Positions 57,656 to 64,000 of a DNA stretch of 64,000 nucleotides are shown in pieces. The notes beneath the pieces are model-generated. The model was not told the DNA's origin, made no database searches, and saw only the letters and a program-made list of their open reading frames with translations. How positions within the stretch are numbered: the stretch's first letter is position 1; each line of letters begins with the position of its first letter. The translations under genes and the position numbers were made by a program. Where the stretch lies: assembly GCF_039729145.1 (NCBI RefSeq), contig NZ_CP155793.1, positions 744,001 to 808,000 of the forward strand. The letters are read 5' to 3'. This DNA is from Microbacterium sp. SY138 (GTDB taxonomy: Bacteria > Actinomycetota > Actinomycetes > Actinomycetales > Microbacteriaceae).

Positions 57656-57811
57656 GATGATGAAGTCCTCAGGACGTGAGCCCGGATCGAGCGGGGCTCT
57701 GATGCGTTGCATGAATGACCGGCGGAGCCGGGAAGCGAGCAAGGGTGGATGCTCGGAGACGCTGACCTCGCAGATCGCGAGGAGTTCAGGTCAGGCGGGG
57801 TGGCTGTTCGT
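57656..57811 (-). other. Structured untranslated stretch before the winged-helix gene
   Basis: No gene in these 156 bases. On the minus strand three perfect short stems occur: CCTCGC-GATCT-GCGAGG, CCGGC-TCC-GCCGG and GAGCCC-N10-GGGCTC. They lie between the small-ORF stop and the regulator start and could be alternate attenuator hairpins. The whole gap between 57655 and 57988 holds only this, the small ORF and two promoters. Confidence 0.4.
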
Positions 57812-57913
57812 TCAGCGACACATTCGGCAACACATGCCAACGCGACCGGGCATCATCATCCCGGCAGTCCTGTTCGCCTCCTGGGCGGACAAAGGGCGTG
57901 CGTTGGTGGTCAT
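57812..57913 (-). CDS. Leaderless 33-residue small ORF with Cys-rich end
   Basis: Starts MTTNARPLSAQEAN and ends GRVGMCCRMCR, with three cysteines and three arginines in the last seven codons. The ATG lies six bases after CATAAT, which is 18 bases from TTGACA: a near-consensus promoter (57949-57920, minus strand) giving a leaderless message. Cys-rich leaderless short ORFs act as cysteine-responsive attenuators in mycobacteria. Here it precedes the winged-helix regulator by 156 bases. It may sense cysteinyl- or arginyl-tRNA charging. Not previously named; the identity is inferred. Confidence 0.55.
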   Translation of the reverse strand: MTTNARPLSAQEANRTAGMMMPGRVGMCCRMCR

Positions 57914-57919
57914 GGGGGG

Positions 57920-57949
57920 ATTATGTCCGATCGTGACGCCCCATGTCAA
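57920..57949 (-). promoter_or_regulatory. Strong promoter of the Cys-rich small ORF
   Basis: TTGACA (57949-57944), 18-base spacer, CATAAT (57925-57920) on the minus strand; the ATG of the small ORF follows after six bases. It is one of the closest matches to the sigma-70 consensus in the window. Confidence 0.65.
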
Positions 57950-57987
57950 AACGCCCGGCGGCTCCGGGCGGGCGTAACGTGGTTCGA

Positions 57988-58296
57988 ATGACGATCTCGC
58001 ACACCGTCGGAGGCTTCATCCTGACCGACGAGAAGGACGCTTCGCGCTACACGCTCATGCGCGACGGGACGCTCGTGAGTGTTCTGGACTACCGGGACGA
58101 CGGGCGCACCATCGCGCTCACCCGAGCCTTCACGATCCCGACTTTCCGGGGCAACGGCTACGCGGGAAAGGTCGTCGAGGGTGCGGTGGCCGACATCGAG
58201 GAGCGCGGTGATCGCAAGGTCGATGCCGTGTGCTGGTACGTGGCCGACTGGTTCACCGCGCACCCGGAGCACTCGGGTCTGCTGCGCTCCCGCTGA
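57988..58296 (+). CDS. GNAT-like N-acetyltransferase (COG2388 type)
   Basis: 102 residues. The compact form of the GNAT fold: a central strand SVLDYRDDGRTIALTRAFTI and the acetyl-CoA loop PTFRGNGYAGKVVEGAV (R/Q-x-x-G-x-G/A type). COG2388 proteins are predicted acetyltransferases of unknown target, with helix SGLLRSR at the end. Start ATG is seven bases after TAACGT (leaderless). It is divergent from the Cys-rich small ORF. Confidence 0.85.
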   Translation: MTISHTVGGFILTDEKDASRYTLMRDGTLVSVLDYRDDGRTIALTRAFTIPTFRGNGYAGKVVEGAVADIEERGDRKVDAVCWYVADWFTAHPEHSGLLRSR

Positions 58297-58348
58297 CTCC
58301 CCGGTCATATGACGAACTGTTACGGTCGCTCCCTGCGAGGATGAGCTC

Positions 58349-58831
58349 ATGAAACTCGCCGAGGCCCTCACCGCACGCGCCGACCTGCAGCGCCGCATCG
58401 AGCAGCTGCGGGCGCGTATCGTCGCGAACGCCCGCTACCAGGAGGGCGAGGAACCGGCGGAGGACGCGGCCGCGCTGATCGTCGAGGCCGATGCCGCGCT
58501 CACGCAGCTGCGCGATCTCATCCGCCGCATCAACGCCACCAACGCGCGCCTCGACCTGGGGGCGGACGGCACCATGACCGATGCGCTCGCCGCCCGTGAT
58601 GTCCTGCGCCTGCGGCATTCGGTGCTGACCGATGCCGCGACCGCCGCCTCGGGGGCCAACGACCAGTTCCTCCGCCAGATGAGGTCGGAGCTGCGTCAGG
58701 TCTCCGCGCTGCCCGTCGCGCCGCTGCGCTCCCGTGCCGACGCCGTGGCTCAGGAGCTGCGCGAGCTCGACAATCGGATCCAGCAGGCGAACTGGTCGAA
58801 CGACCTCGAGGAGGAGAGCGGAAGTCGGTAG
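58349..58831 (+). CDS. DIP1984-family protein
   Basis: 160 residues, all helical. MKLAEALTARADLQRRIEQL and NARYQEGEEPAEDAA are diagnostic of the DIP1984 family (septicolysin-like name in some annotations), found widely in actinobacteria. The central LIRRINATNARLDLG is also conserved. Predicted to be a cytosolic coiled-coil dimer. GAGGA lies seven bases before the ATG. Function is not established. Confidence 0.85.
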   Translation: MKLAEALTARADLQRRIEQLRARIVANARYQEGEEPAEDAAALIVEADAALTQLRDLIRRINATNARLDLGADGTMTDALAARDVLRLRHSVLTDAATAASGANDQFLRQMRSELRQVSALPVAPLRSRADAVAQELRELDNRIQQANWSNDLEEESGSR

Positions 58832-58960
58832 TCACGACGAGGCGGGCACAACCCTCAGCCGGCGGGGCAAGCCGGCACCTGTCGGGCGGAGGGCAGCCCA
58901 GATATCGCATCGCGCAGCCCCGCACGCCGCACAGGTGAAGGTGCACACGGCATCTCGCAT
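58832..58960 (-). CDS. Possible 42-residue zinc-ribbon-like small protein
   Basis: Starts MRDAVCTFTCAACGAARCDI, with Cys6, Cys10, Cys13 and Cys18, a CxxC pair plus two flanking cysteines that could bind zinc, followed by WAALRPTG and a basic tail. It fills half of a 256-bp gap between the DIP1984 and sbcD genes, and its stop abuts that of DIP1984. No convincing promoter or ribosome site is seen, so this is a low-confidence call. The rest of the gap shows nothing else. Confidence 0.3.
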   Translation of the reverse strand: MRDAVCTFTCAACGAARCDIWAALRPTGAGLPRRLRVVPASS

Positions 58961-59087
58961 CACCGCGTGCCGATCATCGTGACGAGGGTGGGTCAGGGGA
59001 CCTTCCGCTTCCTCCTCCGCAGGGCGTGAGAGCGGTGCTGCGGCACGCCTCGGATGAAATGTCGGAGGGGGTTCGTACGGTGTGAGT

Positions 59088-60257
59088 ATGCGCATCCTGC
59101 ACACCTCCGACTGGCACATCGGCCGGACGTTCCATGGCAACTCGACCATGGACGCCCTCGCCGAGGTGCTCGGGGCGCTCACCGCGCAGGTTCGCGAGAA
59201 CGCGGTCGACGTCGTCGTCGTCGCGGGAGACGTCTTCGACTCCGCCACGCCCTCCGGAACCGCATACACCCTGCTCGGCGATGCGCTGGTGGCGCTGCAT
59301 GAGACAGGGGCGCGGGTGATCGTGACCAGCGGCAACCACGATTCGGCCGCGCGCCTCGGCTTCCAGGCGCGGCTGCTCCGCGAGGGCATCCACGTGCTGA
59401 CCGACCCGCTCGCGGTGGGAGCGCCTGTGACCGTCAACGATGCGCACGGGCCCGTGCACTTCTTCGGCATTCCCTACCTCGAACCCGCCATCGTGCGACA
59501 GCACTGGCCCGATGGTGACAGCTCCGGGCGCCCGTTGCGCACGCAAGCGCAGACCATGGCTCACGCGATGCACCTGGTCCGCGCCGGCATGGAACAGCAC
59601 CCGGGGCGCTCGGTCGCGATCGCGCACTGCTTCGCCGCCGGTGTCGACGCCACCGCCGGGCTCGAACGCGAGGTGCGTCAGGGCGGCCTCGACGTCGTGC
59701 CGCTGAGCGTCTTCGACGGTCCTGACTACGTGGCGCTCGGCCACATCCACGGGCGTCAGCAGCTCAGCGATCGGGTGCGCTACGCGGGCGCTCCTCTGCA
59801 CTACAGCTTCGGCGAGCAGCACAAGCCCCGCGGTTCCTGGCTCGTCGACATCGATGCCGAGGGTCTCTCCGGAGTCGAATGGTTGGAGCTGCCGGTGCCG
59901 CGCCGCCTCGTCACACTCACGGGCGCGCTCGACGATCTCCTGTCGACCGAACTGGTCGCAGAACACGCGGGCGACTGGGTCTGTGCCGTCTACACCGACG
60001 CCGTGCCGCAGACAGAGCCGATGCGGCGTCTTCGCGAGAGCTACCCGTACTGCGCCATGGTGCAGCACCAGCCCTCGGTCACCGCCGAGGCGGACGAGCG
60101 CTCCTATGTGCAGCGTCTGCGCACCGCGGTCACCGATGCCGACCGCATCGAGGCCTTCCTCGAGCACGTCAGGGCGGGGCACGGAGCGACGGAGGCGGAG
60201 GGCGAGCTGATCCGCGCGGTGCTCGACGAGCGAGTTCGTGCCGAGGCTCTCGTCTAG
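59088..60257 (+). CDS. sbcD: Exonuclease SbcCD, subunit D
   Basis: 389 residues of the calcineurin-like Mre11 family. Metal-site motifs: MRILHTSDWHIGRTFHG, VAGDVFDSATPSG, SGNHDSAARLG, IAHCFAAG, and ALGHIHGRQ. A capping domain fills the C-terminal third. With SbcC it cleaves hairpin and cruciform DNA and processes ends. ATG at 59088 lies six bases after TACGGT (leaderless). The stop codon abuts the sbcC start. Confidence 0.95.
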   Translation: MRILHTSDWHIGRTFHGNSTMDALAEVLGALTAQVRENAVDVVVVAGDVFDSATPSGTAYTLLGDALVALHETGARVIVTSGNHDSAARLGFQARLLREGIHVLTDPLAVGAPVTVNDAHGPVHFFGIPYLEPAIVRQHWPDGDSSGRPLRTQAQTMAHAMHLVRAGMEQHPGRSVAIAHCFAAGVDATAGLEREVRQGGLDVVPLSVFDGPDYVALGHIHGRQQLSDRVRYAGAPLHYSFGEQHKPRGSWLVDIDAEGLSGVEWLELPVPRRLVTLTGALDDLLSTELVAEHAGDWVCAVYTDAVPQTEPMRRLRESYPYCAMVQHQPSVTAEADERSYVQRLRTAVTDADRIEAFLEHVRAGHGATEAEGELIRAVLDERVRAEALV

Positions 60258-63242
60258 ATGCGTCTTCATCGCCTGGAGGTCGAGGGGTTCGGCCCCTTCC
60301 GGTCACGTCAGATCGTCGACTTCGACGCGTTCGCCGACGACGGCATCTTCCTGATCGCCGGACGGACGGGGGCGGGCAAATCCAGCATCCTCGACGCCGT
60401 CTGCTTCGGGCTCTACGGCGGAGTGCCGCGCTACGACGGTGGCGAGAAGCGGCTGCGGAGCGACCACTGCGAGCCCGACGATCCCTCCGAGGTCGTCGTC
60501 GAATTCAGCACGCCGACCGGCCGCTTCCGGGTGACCCGGTCGCCCGAGTACCTGCGCCCGGCCAAGCGCGGGGGAGGGATGACCAAGCAGGCCTCGGCCG
60601 TCGCCCTCGACGAGTGGACGGATGTCGGGTGGATCGGTCGTGCGGCGCGGGCCGTCGATGTCGCCGGAGAGCTCGACGAGATCCTGCAGCTCAGCCGTGA
60701 GCAGTTCCTGCAGGTGATCCTGCTCGCGCAGAACCGGTTCTCGGAGTTCCTCCTCGCGGGCAGTCGAGACCGCCAGGCGCTTCTGCGCCGCCTGTTCGGC
60801 ACCCAGCGGTTCGAAGATGTGCAGGCGCGGTTCGATGAGCGTCGTCGTGTGGCCGAGCACGCTCTGGGCGCCCGGCTCGCGACGGTCGAGGCCCGCGTCG
60901 AGGAGGCTGAGCGGCTGGTGTCCGCCGATGGCCTGTCAGGAGAGGGCGATGAGACCCCGCCCGAGACGGTTCGCGCCCCGTCTTCGATCGAAGATCGGCT
61001 CGACGCCCTCCGACGTGCGAAGGCCCGCGCCGACTACCGCGCAGAGCGTCGAGCATCCGAGCAGGTCGACGCGGAGAAGCGGTCGGCCGCAGCCGACGAG
61101 TCTCTCGCAGTGGCGCGGGACGAGCAGCGGGCGCAGCGCGAGCGCGACCGCGCGAGGTCGGCGCTCGAACGACTCGAGGCCGAAGCGCCCCTGATCGACG
61201 ATGCCCGCGCAGAGCTCGCTGCGGCCCGAGCCGCGGAGGCGCTGCGGTCGACGATCGCCGCAGTGGCGCGCGCGCATTCCGCGCTCGCGGTCGCCTCCCG
61301 AGACGAACAGGACGCCCACGCGGCGGGCGAGGCGCTCGGTCTCGACGTGGACGGCGACCTCGAGGCCTGGACGGCGGCGGCGACCAGAGAGAGCGGTGCC
61401 TGGCAACGCGCGCGAGAACTCGAGGAGAGCGCGCCGACGCTCGACGCCGAAGTCCGCGCAGCGGAGGAGGCGGTCGTGGCAGCGACCGCGCGCATCGAAG
61501 CTGCGAACGTGAGGCGTGCCGCGCTTCCCGACGAGATCGCCGCGTTGCACACGCTGCGCGACGAGACCCGTCGCCTCGCCGATCGGGGGGAAGACCGGCA
61601 GGCCGCGCAGCAGGCGGCAGAGCTACGCCTCACGGCGGCGCACGAGGTGGAACGGCTGCGAATCGCCGAGATCTCCCTCGAGCAGGAGCTCTCGCAGGCC
61701 ACCGCGCTGCACGCGGATACGCAGTCAGCTCTGGCGCGACTGCGTCAGCGACGAGCCGACGGCATGGCCGGAGAGCTCGCCTCGACGCTCCGCGACGAGC
61801 ACCCCTGTCCGGTCTGCGGCTCGCTCGATCATCCGGCGCCGGCCACGCATTCGGATCCGGTCTCGCCCGAAGACATCGCCGCCGCAGAGGGCGCGCGAGA
61901 TGCCGCATCGCAGAAGGAGCGTGATCTGGCGTCGAGCTCCTCGACGTTGCGCGCCGAACTCGCCGCCGTCACCGCCCGCGCCGACGGTCGGGATGTCGAA
62001 CAGGCCGAGAGCGAGTACGCCGAGGCCGCTGCGGCACTCTCGAGCAGCCGTGCCGCCGCCGAGGCGCTGAAGACGCTCGACGGTCGCATGGACGAACTCG
62101 TCGCCCGTGTCGAACTCCTCGACGCCGAGCGGGAAGACGATGCCAGGGCTCTCGCAGAACTGCGCGAACGGCATGCGCTCCTCCGCCAGCGCAGCGCGGA
62201 GGCACACGAGCTGATCGCCGAGGCGCGGGGCGGTTTCGACACAGTTGCCGCACGGATGTCCGTCACCGAGGCGAAGATCGCCGCGGCCCGCGCCGTGATC
62301 CATGCGATCTCGGAGCGGGCACGCAGGGTCGAAGCTCTCGCCGAAGCCGAGGCGGAGCGCGAGGCGGCGCTCGCAGACTCCGTGTTCGATGACGAGGCGG
62401 CGGCGGAAGACGCTCTACGCTCGGCCACAGAGCAGGAGGCGCTCGACACGCGGATCGCGCAGCATGCGGTGCAACGAGAGAAGGAACGGGCCATCCTGTT
62501 CGACCTCGAGTTGCGCACGCTGCCGGAAGAGCCGATAGACCTCGCGCCGGCCGAGCAGGCATCGGCGGACGCACGCAGCGTCTGGACGCGCGCGGTCGAC
62601 GAAGCCGCCAGAGCCGCGGCAACCGCAGAGCGGCTCGGAGGGCTGATCGACTCGGCTTCGGACGAGCAGGCTCGCACCGCCGACGATGCCGCGGAGTTCG
62701 AGGTGCTGCAGAACCTCGCCGACACGATCGCGGGGCGAGGTGCCAACACCCGCAAGATGACGCTGGAGACGTTCGTGCTGGCCGCGGAGCTCGAGGAGAT
62801 CGTCGAGGCGGCCAACCGTCGACTGCACGACATGTCCGCCGGTCGGTATCAGCTGCAGCACTCCGATGCGCTCGCTGCCCGCGGGGCGGCATCCGGACTC
62901 GGCATCGTGGTTTTCGACGCCTTCACCGGGCAGACCAGGCCGCCGCAGTCGCTGTCAGGGGGCGAGACGTTCCTCACATCGCTCGCTCTCGCCCTCGGAC
63001 TGGCCGAGGTCGTGACCGCGCGCGCGGGCGGCATCCGCCTCGACACGCTCTTCATCGACGAAGGATTCGGTTCCCTCGACGGCGACACGCTCGATGTCGC
63101 CATGCGCACTCTCGACGAACTACGGCAGGGGGGCCGCACCGTCGGAGTGATCAGTCACGTCGAGGCCATGCAGGAGCAGATCCCCGCCCAGCTCACGGTG
63201 CGCGCACTGCCGAACGGACCCAGCGTCATCGAGGCGCGCTGA
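60258..63242 (+). CDS. sbcC: Exonuclease SbcCD, subunit C
   Basis: 994 residues, Rad50-like. N-terminal Walker A GRTGAGKSSILDAVCFG near residue 36, long coiled coils either side of a zinc hook (CPVCG, Cys517 and Cys520), then the C-terminal ABC signature SLSGGETFLTSLALALGLAE, Walker B DTLFIDEGFGSLDGD and the H-loop ISHVEAM. It tethers DNA and regulates SbcD with ATP. It starts directly after the sbcD stop. A short CCGAGA triplet repeat (63244-63261) follows the stop. Confidence 0.96.
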   Translation: MRLHRLEVEGFGPFRSRQIVDFDAFADDGIFLIAGRTGAGKSSILDAVCFGLYGGVPRYDGGEKRLRSDHCEPDDPSEVVVEFSTPTGRFRVTRSPEYLRPAKRGGGMTKQASAVALDEWTDVGWIGRAARAVDVAGELDEILQLSREQFLQVILLAQNRFSEFLLAGSRDRQALLRRLFGTQRFEDVQARFDERRRVAEHALGARLATVEARVEEAERLVSADGLSGEGDETPPETVRAPSSIEDRLDALRRAKARADYRAERRASEQVDAEKRSAAADESLAVARDEQRAQRERDRARSALERLEAEAPLIDDARAELAAARAAEALRSTIAAVARAHSALAVASRDEQDAHAAGEALGLDVDGDLEAWTAAATRESGAWQRARELEESAPTLDAEVRAAEEAVVAATARIEAANVRRAALPDEIAALHTLRDETRRLADRGEDRQAAQQAAELRLTAAHEVERLRIAEISLEQELSQATALHADTQSALARLRQRRADGMAGELASTLRDEHPCPVCGSLDHPAPATHSDPVSPEDIAAAEGARDAASQKERDLASSSSTLRAELAAVTARADGRDVEQAESEYAEAAAALSSSRAAAEALKTLDGRMDELVARVELLDAEREDDARALAELRERHALLRQRSAEAHELIAEARGGFDTVAARMSVTEAKIAAARAVIHAISERARRVEALAEAEAEREAALADSVFDDEAAAEDALRSATEQEALDTRIAQHAVQREKERAILFDLELRTLPEEPIDLAPAEQASADARSVWTRAVDEAARAAATAERLGGLIDSASDEQARTADDAAEFEVLQNLADTIAGRGANTRKMTLETFVLAAELEEIVEAANRRLHDMSAGRYQLQHSDALAARGAASGLGIVVFDAFTGQTRPPQSLSGGETFLTSLALALGLAEVVTARAGGIRLDTLFIDEGFGSLDGDTLDVAMRTLDELRQGGRTVGVISHVEAMQEQIPAQLTVRALPNGPSVIEAR

Positions 63243-63298
63243 CCCGAGACCGAGACCGAGATCGAGGCTGACGCGAGCGCGGGAGGGCGCCCCCTTCG

Positions 63299-63856
63299 TC
63301 AGACGCCGTACTCGCTGCGGATGAAGTCGCGCAGCTGCACGCTGCATCGTGCGACGGCCTCGCGCCAATCCGTCAGCGCACCGTCCTCAGCCTGATCGGA
63401 GACGGCGCGGAACACGCGGATCGGCACATCGAACTGTGCGGCGACCCAGATGAAGGCGTACGTCTCCATGTCGACCAGGGCCGCCCCCGACGGACGGATC
63501 ACGGCGGTGACCTCGGCGTCCTCCACGAAGTGGTCACCGGTGGCGATCAGAACACCTTCCCTTCCGGTGCTGACGCGCGCCGGAAGGGAGACGTGCTGGC
63601 CACGGACGCCGTCGAGGTCGGTCACGTCGTGCTGGAATGCGGTTCCGACCTCATGCACGGTCGCCTCGAGAGCGGGGTCGATCGCGCCCGCCGTGCCCAC
63701 GACCACGATCTCGTCGTAGACCCGGGCATCGAGCGCGCGGGTGAGCGCATACGTCGCCGGCAGCTTGCCGGGGCCGGTCACGAGTCGGTCGAAGCCGTCC
63801 AGCTCTTCCGGGAAGGCGGACAGTTCGGAATCAAGGGCAGCGACGAGGAGCTTCAC
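63299..63856 (-). CDS. Nucleosidase, PNP/MTA-SAH nucleosidase superfamily
   Basis: 185 residues. The fold signature includes VVVGTAGAIDPALEATVHEV, the catalytic Glu region ALVDMETYAFIWVAAQF and RAVSDQAEDG with the catalytic Asp (SDxA). It resembles small actinobacterial nucleoside phosphorylase-like proteins often annotated as nucleosidases. It may hydrolyse 5'-methylthioadenosine, S-adenosylhomocysteine or a modified nucleoside. GTG start at 63856. It faces sbcC tail-to-tail. Confidence 0.82.
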   Translation of the reverse strand: MKLLVAALDSELSAFPEELDGFDRLVTGPGKLPATYALTRALDARVYDEIVVVGTAGAIDPALEATVHEVGTAFQHDVTDLDGVRGQHVSLPARVSTGREGVLIATGDHFVEDAEVTAVIRPSGAALVDMETYAFIWVAAQFDVPIRVFRAVSDQAEDGALTDWREAVARCSVQLRDFIRSEYGV

Positions 63857-63964
63857 CGCCCCATTCTCTCAGGACTTCACTGGCAGGAACGTGCGAACGC
63901 CGCGGCGTCACCCGTGCGTAACACAGAGGGGCGATACTGATTCGAGGACAAGACGGAGGATGAC

Positions 63965-64000
63965 ATGTCGTTGCAGCAGCAGATCTCTGAAGACCTCGGC
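63965..64000 (+). CDS. nadE: NAD+ synthase (3' truncated at the window end)
   Basis: Only twelve residues are visible, MSLQQQISEDLG. They match the opening of ammonia-dependent NAD synthetases (E. coli NadE begins MTLQQQIIKALG). GGAGGA lies six bases before the ATG, and the start is consistent with that family. The gene continues past the end. The call rests on a very short segment. Confidence 0.55.
   Translation, partial: MSLQQQISEDLG

Noticed and set aside
1..64000. Mobile elements, phage genes, toxin-antitoxin pairs, restriction systems, rRNA and tRNA genes
   Set aside because: None seen on reading both strands; composition and gene content look uniformly chromosomal.

Overview
The window is a stretch of high-GC actinobacterial chromosome, most probably Microbacterium or a close relative in the Microbacteriaceae. 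This is inferred from the very high GC with GC-rich third codon positions, the many start codons preceded at 6-7 bases by a TANNNT box (leaderless transcripts), an IdeR/DtxR-type iron box, a DIP1984-family protein, and an NCS1/hydantoinase-like locus of a kind known from Microbacterium. I saw no rRNA, tRNA, transposase, phage or CRISPR sequence; gene order looks stably chromosomal.

Layout. 1-7.6 kb: 5'-truncated FAD flavoprotein, a streptomycin 3''-kinase homologue, single-chain L-serine dehydratase, an AAA ATPase, and a TetR gene followed by an ABC-2 exporter whose promoter carries a perfect palindrome. 7.6-16.6 kb: HrpB helicase, flotillin, MarR regulator, DUF418 membrane protein, a VOC protein, and two tandem paralogues of unknown family. 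16.7-28.8 kb: epimerase, fatty-acid desaturase, arsenite-type permease, GntR regulator, amino-acid permease, a TerC protein behind a probable manganese (yybP-ykoY) riboswitch, a CBS-domain membrane protein, an arginase-like enzyme, an SDR, and a CmtR-like metal sensor with its cation exporter. 28.9-34.8 kb: two-component system, an Erm methyltransferase behind an apparent leader-peptide attenuator, hydrolase, DNA repair methyltransferase, threonine synthase.

35.0-42.7 kb is the most coherent metabolic unit: an NCS1 permease, a HyuA-like hydantoinase/oxoprolinase, three DUF917 paralogues and a PucR regulator, all on one strand with overlapping or abutting genes, preceded by two copies of a GTGC-N5-GCAC site 30 bp apart. 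It looks like an uptake and ring-opening pathway for a cyclic amide whose substrate is unknown.

42.7-64 kb: small VOC, redox and coiled-coil genes (two paralogous coiled-coil proteins with different repeat periods), M20 peptidase, MFS exporter, acyl-thioesterase-like hydrolase, an RtcB RNA ligase preceded by a 32-codon small ORF and a terminator, an iron-siderophore uptake set (SIP reductase, lipoprotein, two permeases, ATPase) sharing an iron box, an AlkA-like glycosylase, a winged-helix regulator preceded by a leaderless Cys-rich small ORF, GNAT and DIP1984 proteins, SbcD-SbcC, a nucleosidase and the first codons of nadE.

Recurring themes are leaderless starts, upstream small ORFs or RNA elements that look regulatory (erm, rtcB, winged-helix gene, terC), intrinsic antibiotic-resistance-like genes, and short tandem duplications lying across stop codons.
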